Below, in pieces: positions 1 to 6,800 of a DNA stretch of 7,319 bases. A program made the position numbers and the translations under genes. The notes beneath the pieces were generated by a model. That model was given only the letters and a program-made list of their open reading frames with translations, did not search any database and was not told the origin of the DNA. Source of the stretch: Bacteriovoracaceae bacterium (GTDB taxonomy: Bacteria; Bdellovibrionota; Bacteriovoracia; Bacteriovoracales; Bacteriovoracaceae); the NCBI GenBank assembly GCA_023954595.1, contig JAGSHJ010000148.1, positions 1 through 7,319 on the forward strand. Direction: 5' to 3'. Positions within the stretch are counted from its first letter, which is position 1, and each line of letters opens with the position of its first letter.

Positions 1-3000
1 ATTAAAGCCTGCGCAGGTGAAGGAGTTCCAGACTCTGGGTCACTTAAGGTTGATGAATGTTTTTGCAAAGAAACTATTGAAACAAGAAATTGGATTGCTT
101 ATAGAAATATGGATGAAAAGTTTTCCAATCTAAAGCATCCTGCCCAAAACAATGGAGAGATAAAACAATTTATATCAGCTCCTCTTTGGGTAGACGGTAA
201 ACTTTATGGAACTCTAAGCTTTAGCTCTTCGAAAGAAAAACTTCTTGAATTTTCTTCTGAAGAAATCAAAATTGTAGAGGTTCTCGCTGAGAGTCTCTCA
301 CAAAAATTGAGTATCATGCTTGAGAAGCAGAACAACCAATTGGTTTTGGAAGTCTTTAATGCTGCTCCTGAATTTATAGGAATTGCAGACGCTGTCACGG
401 GTAATGTTCTGTATCATAATAGGGCATTTAATGAGATTAGTGGCAAGCCTCCTGAAGGAGGTCACCAGATTCATGAGTATCATCCTGAAGATGCTGTTAA
501 ACTCATTGAAGATATGGCCATTCCACACGCACTTGAGCACGGTTCTTGGCAAGGGGAAAACACACTTTTAACTGCAACAGGTGAAGAAATTCCTGTTCTG
601 CAGACAATCGTTTTTCAAAAAGATGAGAGAGGTCTTCCTAAATACACATCTACAATCATGCAAGACATCAGTCAGCTTAAGTCTTTGCAAGATGAACTTG
701 AAAAAGAACAGCAGCGACTAGACTTTGCAATTAAGACCGCAAATATTGGTGCATGGGAATTTAACCTTGAGGCCAACCACTATACTTGTGATGAAACTAT
801 TGCCAGCATATATGGGATTGAAAATGAAGAATTTATAACTCTTAAAAAATGGTTAAACTTAATCCATCCGGATGATAGACAGCCTCTTATGAGTGAAATT
901 GAACTTTCAATTGAAAGCGAACGTGTACTGGCCGAAGAGTTTAGAATCCTTAGACCTGACGGTGACCTAAGATATTTAAAGTGCTCAGCTAGGGTTATGA
1001 ATAATAAGAATGGCTCTAAAAGTGTCGTTGGTGTCACTTGGGATATATCAGAACAAAAGAAAATGGAAAAAGCACTGCGATCAAGTCTTGATGAATTTCA
1101 GGTATTGGCGAATGTTGCACCCGTTGGTATTTTGAAAACCGACAAAGATGGGGCTCCTACCTTTTTTAATCAGAAATGGTCAGAAATTGCAGGCATAAGT
1201 ATCGAAGAAGCACTTGGATCAGGATGGCAACAATGTATCCATGAAGATGATCAGGCCAGAGTTGTCAAAGACTGGACCGATGCCGCTAAAGAGGGCGTTG
1301 ATTTTGTTAGTGAGTTTAGAATCGTAAATCAACAAACAGGTGTTGTTTCACACATTCAGGCGCTAACCGCTTCACTAAAAGACTCTTCCGGTGAAGTCAT
1401 AGGTCATGTTGGTGTAAACTTAGACCTTTCAGAACAAAAGAGAATGGAAGTGCAAATGGCGGACTCAATAAAGCAATTAAGAAGCTTTGTTGAAAATATG
1501 CCGGCTGCTGTAGCAATGTTTGATAGAGATTTCAAATACCTCTCAGCCAGTCAAAAATGGAAGCATGATTATAATATCTCAACGGTCTCTATTGATGGTC
1601 GAAGCTATTTAGACTTCATCAAGTGGCTACCTAAAGATTGGGAAGTTGGCTACAAGCAAGTTCTAGATGGAAATTCAATCCCTCCAAGACAAGAAAAATT
1701 TGTAAAAGACGACGGCACTGTAGAGTGGGTCCACTGGGAAGTAAAACCATGGTATGAAACGGATGGAAACGTTGGTGGCATGATGGTCTTCAGTGAATTC
1801 ATTACTGATAAGAAAAAGCATGAAGAGGAACTTGTTGTTGCCAAAGAAAAGGCACTTCAAGCATCTAAGGCAAAGTCCTTGTTCTTAGCGAACATGAGTC
1901 ACGAAATACGTACCCCATTAAACTCAATCATTGGCCTTGCAGATCTATTATCTCAAAGTGACCTTGATGAAGAACAGCACAGATACGTAAGTACGTTTCA
2001 ACAGTCCGGTGAAATGTTACTAAGTCTTGTAAATGATATTCTCGACCTGTCTAAAATTGAAGCAGGAGAACTCACGTTAGAAGACCATATCTTTAACTTT
2101 GAGCGTGTAGCAGATAAAATTGTGAAAGTCTTCTCATGGCAGGTTCAAGATAAACGTTTGGACTTTGATTATTACGTAGACCCAGCAGTGTCCTATGCGT
2201 ACCGTGGGGATATGAACCGAATTGGCCAGATACTTATTAATCTAGTTGGTAACGCTCTAAAGTTCACACTTGAAGGACGTATTAATTTAAGTATTGAAAC
2301 TAATAACACTGATCGCCCTGGAAACATCTTAATAAGTGTCAGCGATACCGGTATTGGAATTGCGAACGATAAGCTTGGGCAGATTTTTGAAAATTTCTCA
2401 CAGGCCGAAGAATCTACAACAAGAAAGTTTGGTGGTACAGGGCTTGGGCTTGCCATCACAAAACGTCTAGTTGCCCTAATGGGTGGGGATGTTAAAGTAG
2501 AAAGTGAGCCTGGCAAGGGAAGTGTTTTTAGCTTCACCCTAAATCTAGAAGCGTCTTGCAGTGAAGACTCGGAACATGGAATCTTTAAGCTTCAAGGTTC
2601 CAAATACAGAGCACTTCTTGTAGATGATAATGAGATTGGACTTGAAATCACAAGGAAGAAGCTAGAACAAATAGGCTTCACTGTAGAAACTGCAATAACG
2701 AAAAGCGAGGGTCTTGATCTCTTTAAACAAAGAGGCCCTACCTATTATGATTATTACATTATTGATCAAAATCTACCTGATGGTAACGGACTCGATTTGC
2801 TGGAAGAGCTTAAAAATCAGTATGATATAAAAAATAACCGAATGGTTCTAATGAGTTCCGATCCAAGAAAGACCACCTATGAAAGAAGCAAGTCTTTAGA
2901 GATTCCAGTATTAAAGAGGCCTTACTCAAATATTGCTTTATATGAACTTGTTGATAAAGGAATCGGCTCATCCACAAAGTACTCCAATCTTAGAAGTGCC

Positions 3001-3423
3001 AAACGAGTTGGAGAGCCTGAACAACTAATGCAAATGAATTTAAAGGTGTTAATTGTCGATGATTCTGAAGGAAATAGGGACCTAATTAAAGCATACCTTA
3101 AAAAGTATCCTTATGAGCTTGTGACTGCTGAAAATGGGGAAGAAGCACTTTCTCTTATGAAAGATAGTGAGTTCGATATTGTATTTATGGATATGCAAAT
3201 GCCTGTCATGGACGGATATGTCGCAACGGCCAAATTTAGAGAATGGGAACGAGAGGCCGGCCGGGATAAGCGAATCCCAATCATTGCTCTAACGGCATAT
3301 GCTCTTGAGAAAGAGGCCGAGAAAAGTTTAGTTGCAGGTTGTGATCAACACGTTACAAAGCCTGTTAAGAAGAACACTATCTTAAAGTGTTTGTTAAAGT
3401 TTATTCCGCCTGAAGTTGAATAA
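1..3423 (+). CDS. Hybrid sensor histidine kinase, GAF-PAS(x4)-HisKA-HATPase-REC-REC (5' end outside window)
   Basis: Membrane-independent-looking sensor kinase that would autophosphorylate on His and start a multistep phosphorelay. The frame is open to base 1, so the Met at 109 is internal: the 36 codons before it complete the GAF fold, which ends in the typical GTLSFSS strand. Numbering from the first codon seen: partial GAF ~1-105; PAS ~110-232, ~237-358, ~359-480 and a divergent one ~490-605; HisKA with SHEIRTPLN and His634; HATPase with N-box Asn747/Asn751, DTGIG 782-786 and GGTGLG 811-816; REC1 ~868-985 (Asp875/876, phospho-acceptor Asp922, Ser952, then Lys972-Arg973-Pro); REC2 ~1014-1136 (Asp1020/1021, Asp1064, Thr1098, Lys1120-Pro). 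All catalytic motifs are intact. No transmembrane segment is visible, but the N-terminus is missing. There is no HPt domain; one is encoded separately at 5534. The stop is 17 bases before the next gene. The ligand sensed cannot be read from the sequence. Confidence 0.95.
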   Translation: MKACAGEGVPDSGSLKVDECFCKETIETRNWIAYRNMDEKFSNLKHPAQNNGEIKQFISAPLWVDGKLYGTLSFSSSKEKLLEFSSEEIKIVEVLAESLSQKLSIMLEKQNNQLVLEVFNAAPEFIGIADAVTGNVLYHNRAFNEISGKPPEGGHQIHEYHPEDAVKLIEDMAIPHALEHGSWQGENTLLTATGEEIPVLQTIVFQKDERGLPKYTSTIMQDISQLKSLQDELEKEQQRLDFAIKTANIGAWEFNLEANHYTCDETIASIYGIENEEFITLKKWLNLIHPDDRQPLMSEIELSIESERVLAEEFRILRPDGDLRYLKCSARVMNNKNGSKSVVGVTWDISEQKKMEKALRSSLDEFQVLANVAPVGILKTDKDGAPTFFNQKWSEIAGISIEEALGSGWQQCIHEDDQARVVKDWTDAAKEGVDFVSEFRIVNQQTGVVSHIQALTASLKDSSGEVIGHVGVNLDLSEQKRMEVQMADSIKQLRSFVENMPAAVAMFDRDFKYLSASQKWKHDYNISTVSIDGRSYLDFIKWLPKDWEVGYKQVLDGNSIPPRQEKFVKDDGTVEWVHWEVKPWYETDGNVGGMMVFSEFITDKKKHEEELVVAKEKALQASKAKSLFLANMSHEIRTPLNSIIGLADLLSQSDLDEEQHRYVSTFQQSGEMLLSLVNDILDLSKIEAGELTLEDHIFNFERVADKIVKVFSWQVQDKRLDFDYYVDPAVSYAYRGDMNRIGQILINLVGNALKFTLEGRINLSIETNNTDRPGNILISVSDTGIGIANDKLGQIFENFSQAEESTTRKFGGTGLGLAITKRLVALMGGDVKVESEPGKGSVFSFTLNLEASCSEDSEHGIFKLQGSKYRALLVDDNEIGLEITRKKLEQIGFTVETAITKSEGLDLFKQRGPTYYDYYIIDQNLPDGNGLDLLEELKNQYDIKNNRMVLMSSDPRKTTYERSKSLEIPVLKRPYSNIALYELVDKGIGSSTKYSNLRSAKRVGEPEQLMQMNLKVLIVDDSEGNRDLIKAYLKKYPYELVTAENGEEALSLMKDSEFDIVFMDMQMPVMDGYVATAKFREWEREAGRDKRIPIIALTAYALEKEAEKSLVAGCDQHVTKPVKKNTILKCLLKFIPPEVE

Positions 3424-3428
3424 GTATT

Positions 3429-3434
3429 GGAGAG
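3429..3434 (+). promoter_or_regulatory. Shine-Dalgarno of the first response regulator
   Basis: GGAGAG lies six bases before the ATG at 3441, in the 17-base gap after the kinase stop. It is the clearest ribosome binding site in the first half of the window and fixes the start of the downstream gene. The gap has no room for a separate promoter plus leader, which supports co-transcription with the kinase. Confidence 0.75.
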
Positions 3435-3440
3435 TATTAG

Positions 3441-4124
3441 ATGGGCCTAAGTGGCAAACACATTCTTTCAATTGATGATGATATCGAATTTCAAACTCTT
3501 ATAAAAAAGATTTTGGAAAACGTTGGCATGAAAGTATATCTTTGTGCAACTTTAAAAGAGAGCGCAGAACTCATGAGGGAGGTTACTCCCGACATTATCC
3601 TTTTAGATCTTAACTTGGAGTACGAGTCTGGAAATAAGTTTTTAAAGATTAAACAAAAGAAACCCTCACTTTCCAATATTCCGGTCGTGATCTGTTCAAG
3701 TGAAAATAAAAGAGAAGCAATCGAGAAAGTTGTAAGTCTTGGAAGTGATGGTTATGTTCTTAAGCCAATCAAGCAGACACTTCTTATTCAAAAGTTGAAA
3801 CAAGCGTTAAAGGGCAGAACTAAACTTGCTTATAAGTTCAGAGGAAAGCGTCCCACCGTTTGTGTGGAAGCTAAGTGCTCCGTAATTGGCCTTTCAGAAA
3901 CTGTAAGTGTTATCCGTTCAAATATAAAATTTGCAAAGGGACAAGAATTGAGTATTTCTGCTGAGCTTTTCAATGAGCTAAATGTGAGGGCGGAAAAGTT
4001 AAAGGCAGTTAAAGATGGCAGGCCATCATTAACCGGCCAATATGACACGCCATTTTCCATGACAGGTTTAAATGAAGAAGAAATGGACAAGATTAGAACC
4101 GCAAAGGCTGGTTGGAGAAAATGA
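3441..4124 (+). CDS. Response regulator, receiver plus PilZ-like C-terminal domain (copy 1)
   Basis: Single-receiver response regulator of 227 residues. The receiver (~6-120) is complete: acidic cluster Asp12-14, phospho-acceptor Asp56 in LLDLNLE, Ser86 on strand 4 and Lys108-Pro109. The C-terminal ~100 residues are not a DNA-binding domain. They are beta-rich, with a G-L-S-E turn followed by an R-S strand and a K-G turn, which recalls PilZ folds, but the canonical RxxxR and (D/N)xSxxG c-di-GMP-binding motifs are not present. The same layout recurs in the next gene, so I treat it as a shared output or interaction module. The start is supported by a good GGAG site six bases upstream. The stop overlaps the next ATG as ATGA. 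Expected to take phosphate from the HPt encoded at 5534 or from the upstream kinase. Receiver call is firm; C-terminal fold is inference. Confidence 0.9.
   Translation: MGLSGKHILSIDDDIEFQTLIKKILENVGMKVYLCATLKESAELMREVTPDIILLDLNLEYESGNKFLKIKQKKPSLSNIPVVICSSENKREAIEKVVSLGSDGYVLKPIKQTLLIQKLKQALKGRTKLAYKFRGKRPTVCVEAKCSVIGLSETVSVIRSNIKFAKGQELSISAELFNELNVRAEKLKAVKDGRPSLTGQYDTPFSMTGLNEEEMDKIRTAKAGWRK
4121..4124 (+). other. ATGA stop/start overlap between the two PilZ-like regulators
   Basis: The TGA stop of the first regulator (4122-4124) is embedded in the ATG start of the second (4121-4123). This is a standard sign of translational coupling and fixed stoichiometry. Confidence 0.8.
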
Positions 4125-4822
4125 GTAAGTCCCGCATAAAGATCCTTGTTCTAGATGATGACGTTGAAGTTAAAGAACTTTTTAAAGCCAAGCTTAATAG
4201 TCAGGTTTATCAATTGTGCTTTGTGACCAAAGTAAAAGATTTGTTGTTAAGATTTTTTAATGAGCAATGGGATATTTGTCTGATTGATTTAAATCTGAAC
4301 GAAGCCCCTGATGCCGGCTTTCATGTTGTCAAAATGTTGAGGCAGAAAGAAGAGGGATATACCCCAATTCTTATGATTTCTAGAGATAGTCAGAAAGAAA
4401 AGATTGCACACGCAATTGAATGTGGTGCTGACGATTACATCTCTAAGCCTATAGATTTCGATGTTTTAGACTCAAAAGTAGATTTTTTGGTCGAAAGCGA
4501 AGGCTTTCAATTAAATAAACTTAAGACGCTACCCGTCCCTCTGCCACAAAGAGGTGCTATAATTGATATCGACTATGAAATTGACTCCATTTCAGAAGAT
4601 GAAATCGTTCTGGTAAGTTCGTCTTATATTTCGAAGGGCTCTCTAGTAAGGCTCAAGGGCGACTTTATTGTGGACGTGTTTATGGAAGAGAACTTGAGTC
4701 TAGAGGTTACAAGAACAGAAACTGAACAAGGGCTTTACAAAATCGCTCTGGCCTTAGACAATACTAGTGATTACATAGTTTCAGTTAGAACGTTTATTCG
4801 AGAGAAGATGATAAAATCATGA
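4121..4822 (+). CDS. Response regulator, receiver plus PilZ-like C-terminal domain (copy 2)
   Basis: Response regulator of 233 residues from the ATG at 4121. I prefer this start because it makes an ATGA overlap with the previous stop and has GGAG at 4114-4117. A TTG at 4112 would add only three residues. The receiver (~6-125) is complete: Asp12-14, phospho-acceptor Asp56 in LIDLNLN, Ser87 and Lys109-Pro110. After a short linker, residues ~145-233 form a beta-rich domain with an S-I-S-E turn, a V-S-S strand and an S-K-G-S-L-V turn. This matches the C-terminal domain of the preceding gene in spacing and pattern, including an R-T near the end. PilZ similarity is suggestive only; the Arg-rich c-di-GMP motif is incomplete, and the conserved Gly is replaced by Glu. 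The gene ends in another ATGA overlap, so its translation is probably coupled on both sides. No enzymatic or DNA-binding output domain is present. Confidence 0.88.
   Translation: MSKSRIKILVLDDDVEVKELFKAKLNSQVYQLCFVTKVKDLLLRFFNEQWDICLIDLNLNEAPDAGFHVVKMLRQKEEGYTPILMISRDSQKEKIAHAIECGADDYISKPIDFDVLDSKVDFLVESEGFQLNKLKTLPVPLPQRGAIIDIDYEIDSISEDEIVLVSSSYISKGSLVRLKGDFIVDVFMEENLSLEVTRTETEQGLYKIALALDNTSDYIVSVRTFIREKMIKS
4819..4822 (+). other. ATGA stop/start overlap before the OmpR-type regulator
   Basis: The ATG at 4819-4821 overlaps the TGA stop at 4820-4822. Only a weak purine run (GAGAAG, 4802-4807, about 11 bases away) precedes it, so re-initiation by ribosomes finishing the upstream gene is likely to matter for expression. 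Confidence 0.8.
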
Positions 4823-5505
4823 AAAAAGTTTTAGTTTTAGATGATGATGTTGAGATTCATGAATTAGTTTCGGCCTACGCTAGGGGTGAGTTTGAATTGT
4901 TGTGTTATTCGACAATGGCGAGCGCGCTAGAGCAGTTGAAGCAAACTCAAGTAGACCTAGTGCTACTAGATATTGGTCTTGAAGACGGCGATGGAATTCG
5001 CTTTTTTGCCGAACACAAAGATTTCTTTGCTCAAAGAAATTGTAAAATAATGCTACTTAGTGCTGAGAAGAGTTTAAGTAAAAAACTTGAGGCCTTCCAC
5101 CTTGGAGCAGTCGATTACGTTGTAAAGCCTTTTGAGCCATTAGAGCTTATGGCCAGAATCAAAACCAATCTAAAAAGTGAAGAGCAGAGACAGGAATGGT
5201 TCATTAAAAAAGACATTAGGTTTAATCTTGAAAGTGGCACTGTCTACCTTGAAGAAGAAGACGGTGGACTAGAAGAGATTCAGCTTTCTCCTATCGAATT
5301 TAAACTTATGATGTTCTTTGCAAAAAATGAGGACCGTGCTTTTACTAGAAATCAACTTCTGGATAAAGTGTGGGGAGAGAGTCTTCATGTTAGTGAGCGA
5401 ACCGTTGACCAACACGTCAGTAAACTTCGTAAAAAAATAAAATCACAACATTATGAAATAAGAACCAGCAGGACGCTGGGCTATCGTTTTAGTGCCTTAA
5501 GATAA
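4819..5505 (+). CDS. OmpR/PhoB-family response regulator (receiver plus winged helix)
   Basis: DNA-binding response regulator of 228 residues, the usual length for the OmpR/PhoB family. The receiver (~1-118) has Asp8-10, phospho-acceptor Asp51 in LLDIGLEDGDG, Ser81 and Lys103-Pro104-Phe. The C-terminal winged helix (~131-226) shows the LSPIEFKLM helix, the NQLLDKVWG segment, the recognition helix around SERTVDQHVSKLRKKI and the closing TSRTLGYRF wing. Phosphorylation of Asp51 would promote dimer binding to direct-repeat promoters. Being co-encoded with a hybrid kinase and an HPt, it is the most likely transcriptional output of the relay. Its targets, possibly including this operon, cannot be deduced because the operon promoter lies outside the window. 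The receiver start (VLDDDVEIHEL) closely resembles that of the preceding regulator, hinting at tandem duplication with exchange of the output domain. Confidence 0.95.
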   Translation: MKKVLVLDDDVEIHELVSAYARGEFELLCYSTMASALEQLKQTQVDLVLLDIGLEDGDGIRFFAEHKDFFAQRNCKIMLLSAEKSLSKKLEAFHLGAVDYVVKPFEPLELMARIKTNLKSEEQRQEWFIKKDIRFNLESGTVYLEEEDGGLEEIQLSPIEFKLMMFFAKNEDRAFTRNQLLDKVWGESLHVSERTVDQHVSKLRKKIKSQHYEIRTSRTLGYRFSALR

Positions 5506-5523
5506 GGTAGCTTGATAGTTAAA

Positions 5524-5528
5524 GGGAG
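5524..5528 (+). promoter_or_regulatory. Shine-Dalgarno of the HPt gene
   Basis: GGGAG five bases before the ATG at 5534, within the 28-base gap after the OmpR-type regulator. It is a strong site, so this gene can be translated independently of its upstream neighbour. No terminator or promoter-like pair is apparent in the gap. Confidence 0.7.
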
Positions 5529-5533
5529 TACCC

Positions 5534-5854
5534 ATGATAATTGAAGTGAGTTCAGATCTGGAAGATATCCTTCCAAAGTATCTAGATAACAGAAGAAAAG
5601 AAATCAACGAGCTGAAGGCCTTTTGCGACCAGCAAGACTTTACATCGCTTAAAACCCGAGGCCATAGGCTTGCCGGAAATGCTCCAAGTTACGGGATGCC
5701 ACTTCTTGGTGAGCTAGGTCGTAAAATTGAACAAGATGCTCTTTCCCAAGAGCTTTCAAATATGGCCTTATATATCGCCCAGATGGAAGAATTTTTAAAT
5801 AATGTTCAAGTTGAATTTGTTGAAGAAGATGAATGTTGGGATGATGATCTTTAA
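5534..5854 (+). CDS. Stand-alone histidine phosphotransfer (HPt) protein
   Basis: Small cytoplasmic phosphorelay intermediate of 106 residues, a normal length for a single HPt four-helix bundle. The signature is TRGHRLAGNAPSYGM, with phospho-accepting His44, Gly48 and the following S-Y-G, preceded by a helix around the PKYLDNRRKEINELKAF segment and followed by the LGRKIEQDA helix. The family usually has a Lys three residues after the His (HxLKG); here that position is Ala47. It would carry phosphate from the kinase's receivers to the three response regulators, which fits the absence of an HPt domain in the kinase. The last residues (EEDECWDDDL) form an acidic tail whose codons overlap the start region of the next gene. 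The start is set by a good GGGAG site. Confidence 0.88.
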   Translation: MIIEVSSDLEDILPKYLDNRRKEINELKAFCDQQDFTSLKTRGHRLAGNAPSYGMPLLGELGRKIEQDALSQELSNMALYIAQMEEFLNNVQVEFVEEDECWDDDL

Positions 5855-6800
5855 GTTCATTTTCTGCTCTCTTCTATTTATATCTTCAGCCTTCGCAGAC
5901 GAATTAGGGCACCTGTCTCTAAGTGCAAGTACTGCACAAACAAGTGATGACCTTAGTCTTAAAACTTATGGTCTTGAAGTCAGAAGCAATCGTCGAAACC
6001 TAGTTTATCCATATGAAAACTCTAAATCTGAAGCATGGGACTTAGGAGCTAGACACTCTACATCCACAGGAAGCTCTGAAGGGCTGCACTTTTCTCATTC
6101 ATTTACCGAAGGCTTTGTTGGAAAGAAGCTAAATAATCGTTGGTATTTAGAGGTGGGCAGTGGAGTTTCAAATCTTGAATCAGATCAGGACAATGATAGC
6201 TTCAGCACTTTTAGCACTAAACTAGAGTACTCATTTGAGCAACTCTATTTTAGGAGTCGTTATGGGCATGAGGATACAATTCTTGATATGCGCTATCCAC
6301 GTGCAATTTCTTCGTATCTAAAATCTCACAAGTTTGAGAACACACTCTTGTGGACTCCTGGAAAATATAGAGCGAAGTATCTAATCAAAAAAGAAAATTT
6401 GAGTGATGGTAACAGTCTAACTTATCAGGACTTGGAGCTTAAATACAATCTATCCAGAAACAGTTACTGGATACTCGCAGGTTTTGGTTTTGAGAAGTAT
6501 TCAAACAGCAAGCAAAGCAGTGGGTATTGGACGCCTGAGAAATTTATCTCTTATGGGCCTAGGTTTGAGATCACAGGTCCTGCAATTAAAAGCAGCTACT
6601 TTCATCTAGCACTTAATTTAAATCGTTTTAAAGATGAAAATGAGGATGAAGGCAATGGGTACTACCTAAATGTTGGAATCCAAAGTGCTGAGCGAAACGA
6701 AAATCATTTTAAAATAGGGTATGAGCGTGTCAAAAGCAATCAAGGTAGGGATTATTGGTCTGTTGGCCGTCCTTACCTTAACTATAATTATTTTTGGTAA
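5802..6800 (+). CDS. Secreted, probable outer-membrane beta-barrel protein
   Basis: A protein of up to 332 residues that I cannot assign to a named family. The N-terminus is a signal peptide: Lys-containing n-region, hydrophobic run FIFCSLLFISSAFA and a likely cut after Ala32 before Asp-Glu. The mature ~300 residues lack hydrophobic helices, are rich in Tyr/Ser/Asn with alternating polar and aromatic residues, and end in LNYNYFW, the aromatic-terminal pattern recognised by the outer-membrane insertion machinery. A G-Y-W-T-P-E-K-F motif (241-248) recalls the GY-aromatic-S/T-P motif in barrels of polysaccharide-export porins such as BcsC; this is a weak resemblance from memory. The start is uncertain: 5802 has GGAAGA 11 bases upstream, but ATGs at 5829, 5841 and 5844 keep the signal peptide and shorten the overlap with the HPt gene. 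The 3' end overlaps the next gene by 80 bases. Confidence 0.82.
   Translation: MFKLNLLKKMNVGMMIFKFIFCSLLFISSAFADELGHLSLSASTAQTSDDLSLKTYGLEVRSNRRNLVYPYENSKSEAWDLGARHSTSTGSSEGLHFSHSFTEGFVGKKLNNRWYLEVGSGVSNLESDQDNDSFSTFSTKLEYSFEQLYFRSRYGHEDTILDMRYPRAISSYLKSHKFENTLLWTPGKYRAKYLIKKENLSDGNSLTYQDLELKYNLSRNSYWILAGFGFEKYSNSKQSSGYWTPEKFISYGPRFEITGPAIKSSYFHLALNLNRFKDENEDEGNGYYLNVGIQSAERNENHFKIGYERVKSNQGRDYWSVGRPYLNYNYFW
5834..5897 (+). other. Signal peptide coding region of the barrel protein
   Basis: Encodes the short basic segment and hydrophobic core ending S-S-A-F-A, followed by D-E. The Ala-x-Ala before the cut fits signal peptidase I. There is no lipobox cysteine at the cleavage point; the Cys in the core is too far from it, so a lipoprotein is unlikely. 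Confidence 0.7.
6721..6800 (+). other. 80-base out-of-frame gene overlap
   Basis: The same 80 bases encode the last 26 residues of the barrel protein, including its aromatic C-terminal strand, and the membrane anchor of the GH18-like protein in another frame on the same strand. Both readings carry recognisable function, so neither looks like a random open frame. Confidence 0.75.

Noticed and set aside
2193..2537. Minus-strand open frame inside the kinase ATPase region
   Set aside because: It lies wholly opposite conserved HATPase motifs, has no recognisable domain or ribosome site, and is explained by the codon pattern of the real gene.
3255..3262. GGCCGGCC palindrome
   Set aside because: Eight-base G+C palindrome inside codons of the second kinase receiver; isolated, not repeated elsewhere, and most simply coincidental.
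109..3423. Met at 109 as the true start of the hybrid kinase
   Set aside because: The frame is open back to base 1, and the upstream codons complete a GAF domain (residues such as SGSLKVDECFC fit the family), so the start lies outside the window.
3424..3440. Internal promoter between kinase and first regulator
   Set aside because: The gap is 17 bases and mostly occupied by the ribosome binding site; no -35/-10 pair fits without lying inside the kinase gene, and none was convincing there.
4112..4120. TTG at 4112 as start of the second regulator
   Set aside because: The ATG at 4121 gives the normal ATGA overlap and begins right before the receiver; the TTG start adds three residues and uses a rarer codon. 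It is not excluded.
3830..4822. Calling the regulator C-terminal domains true c-di-GMP receptors
   Set aside because: The RxxxR and (D/N)xSxxG residues needed for c-di-GMP binding are incomplete in both, so only PilZ-like fold similarity is claimed.
5506..5533. Possible small hairpin (GGTA...TACC, GGG...CCC) acting as terminator or ribosome-site switch
   Set aside because: Arms are only 3-4 bases with no U-run, too weak for a terminator or a credible regulatory structure.
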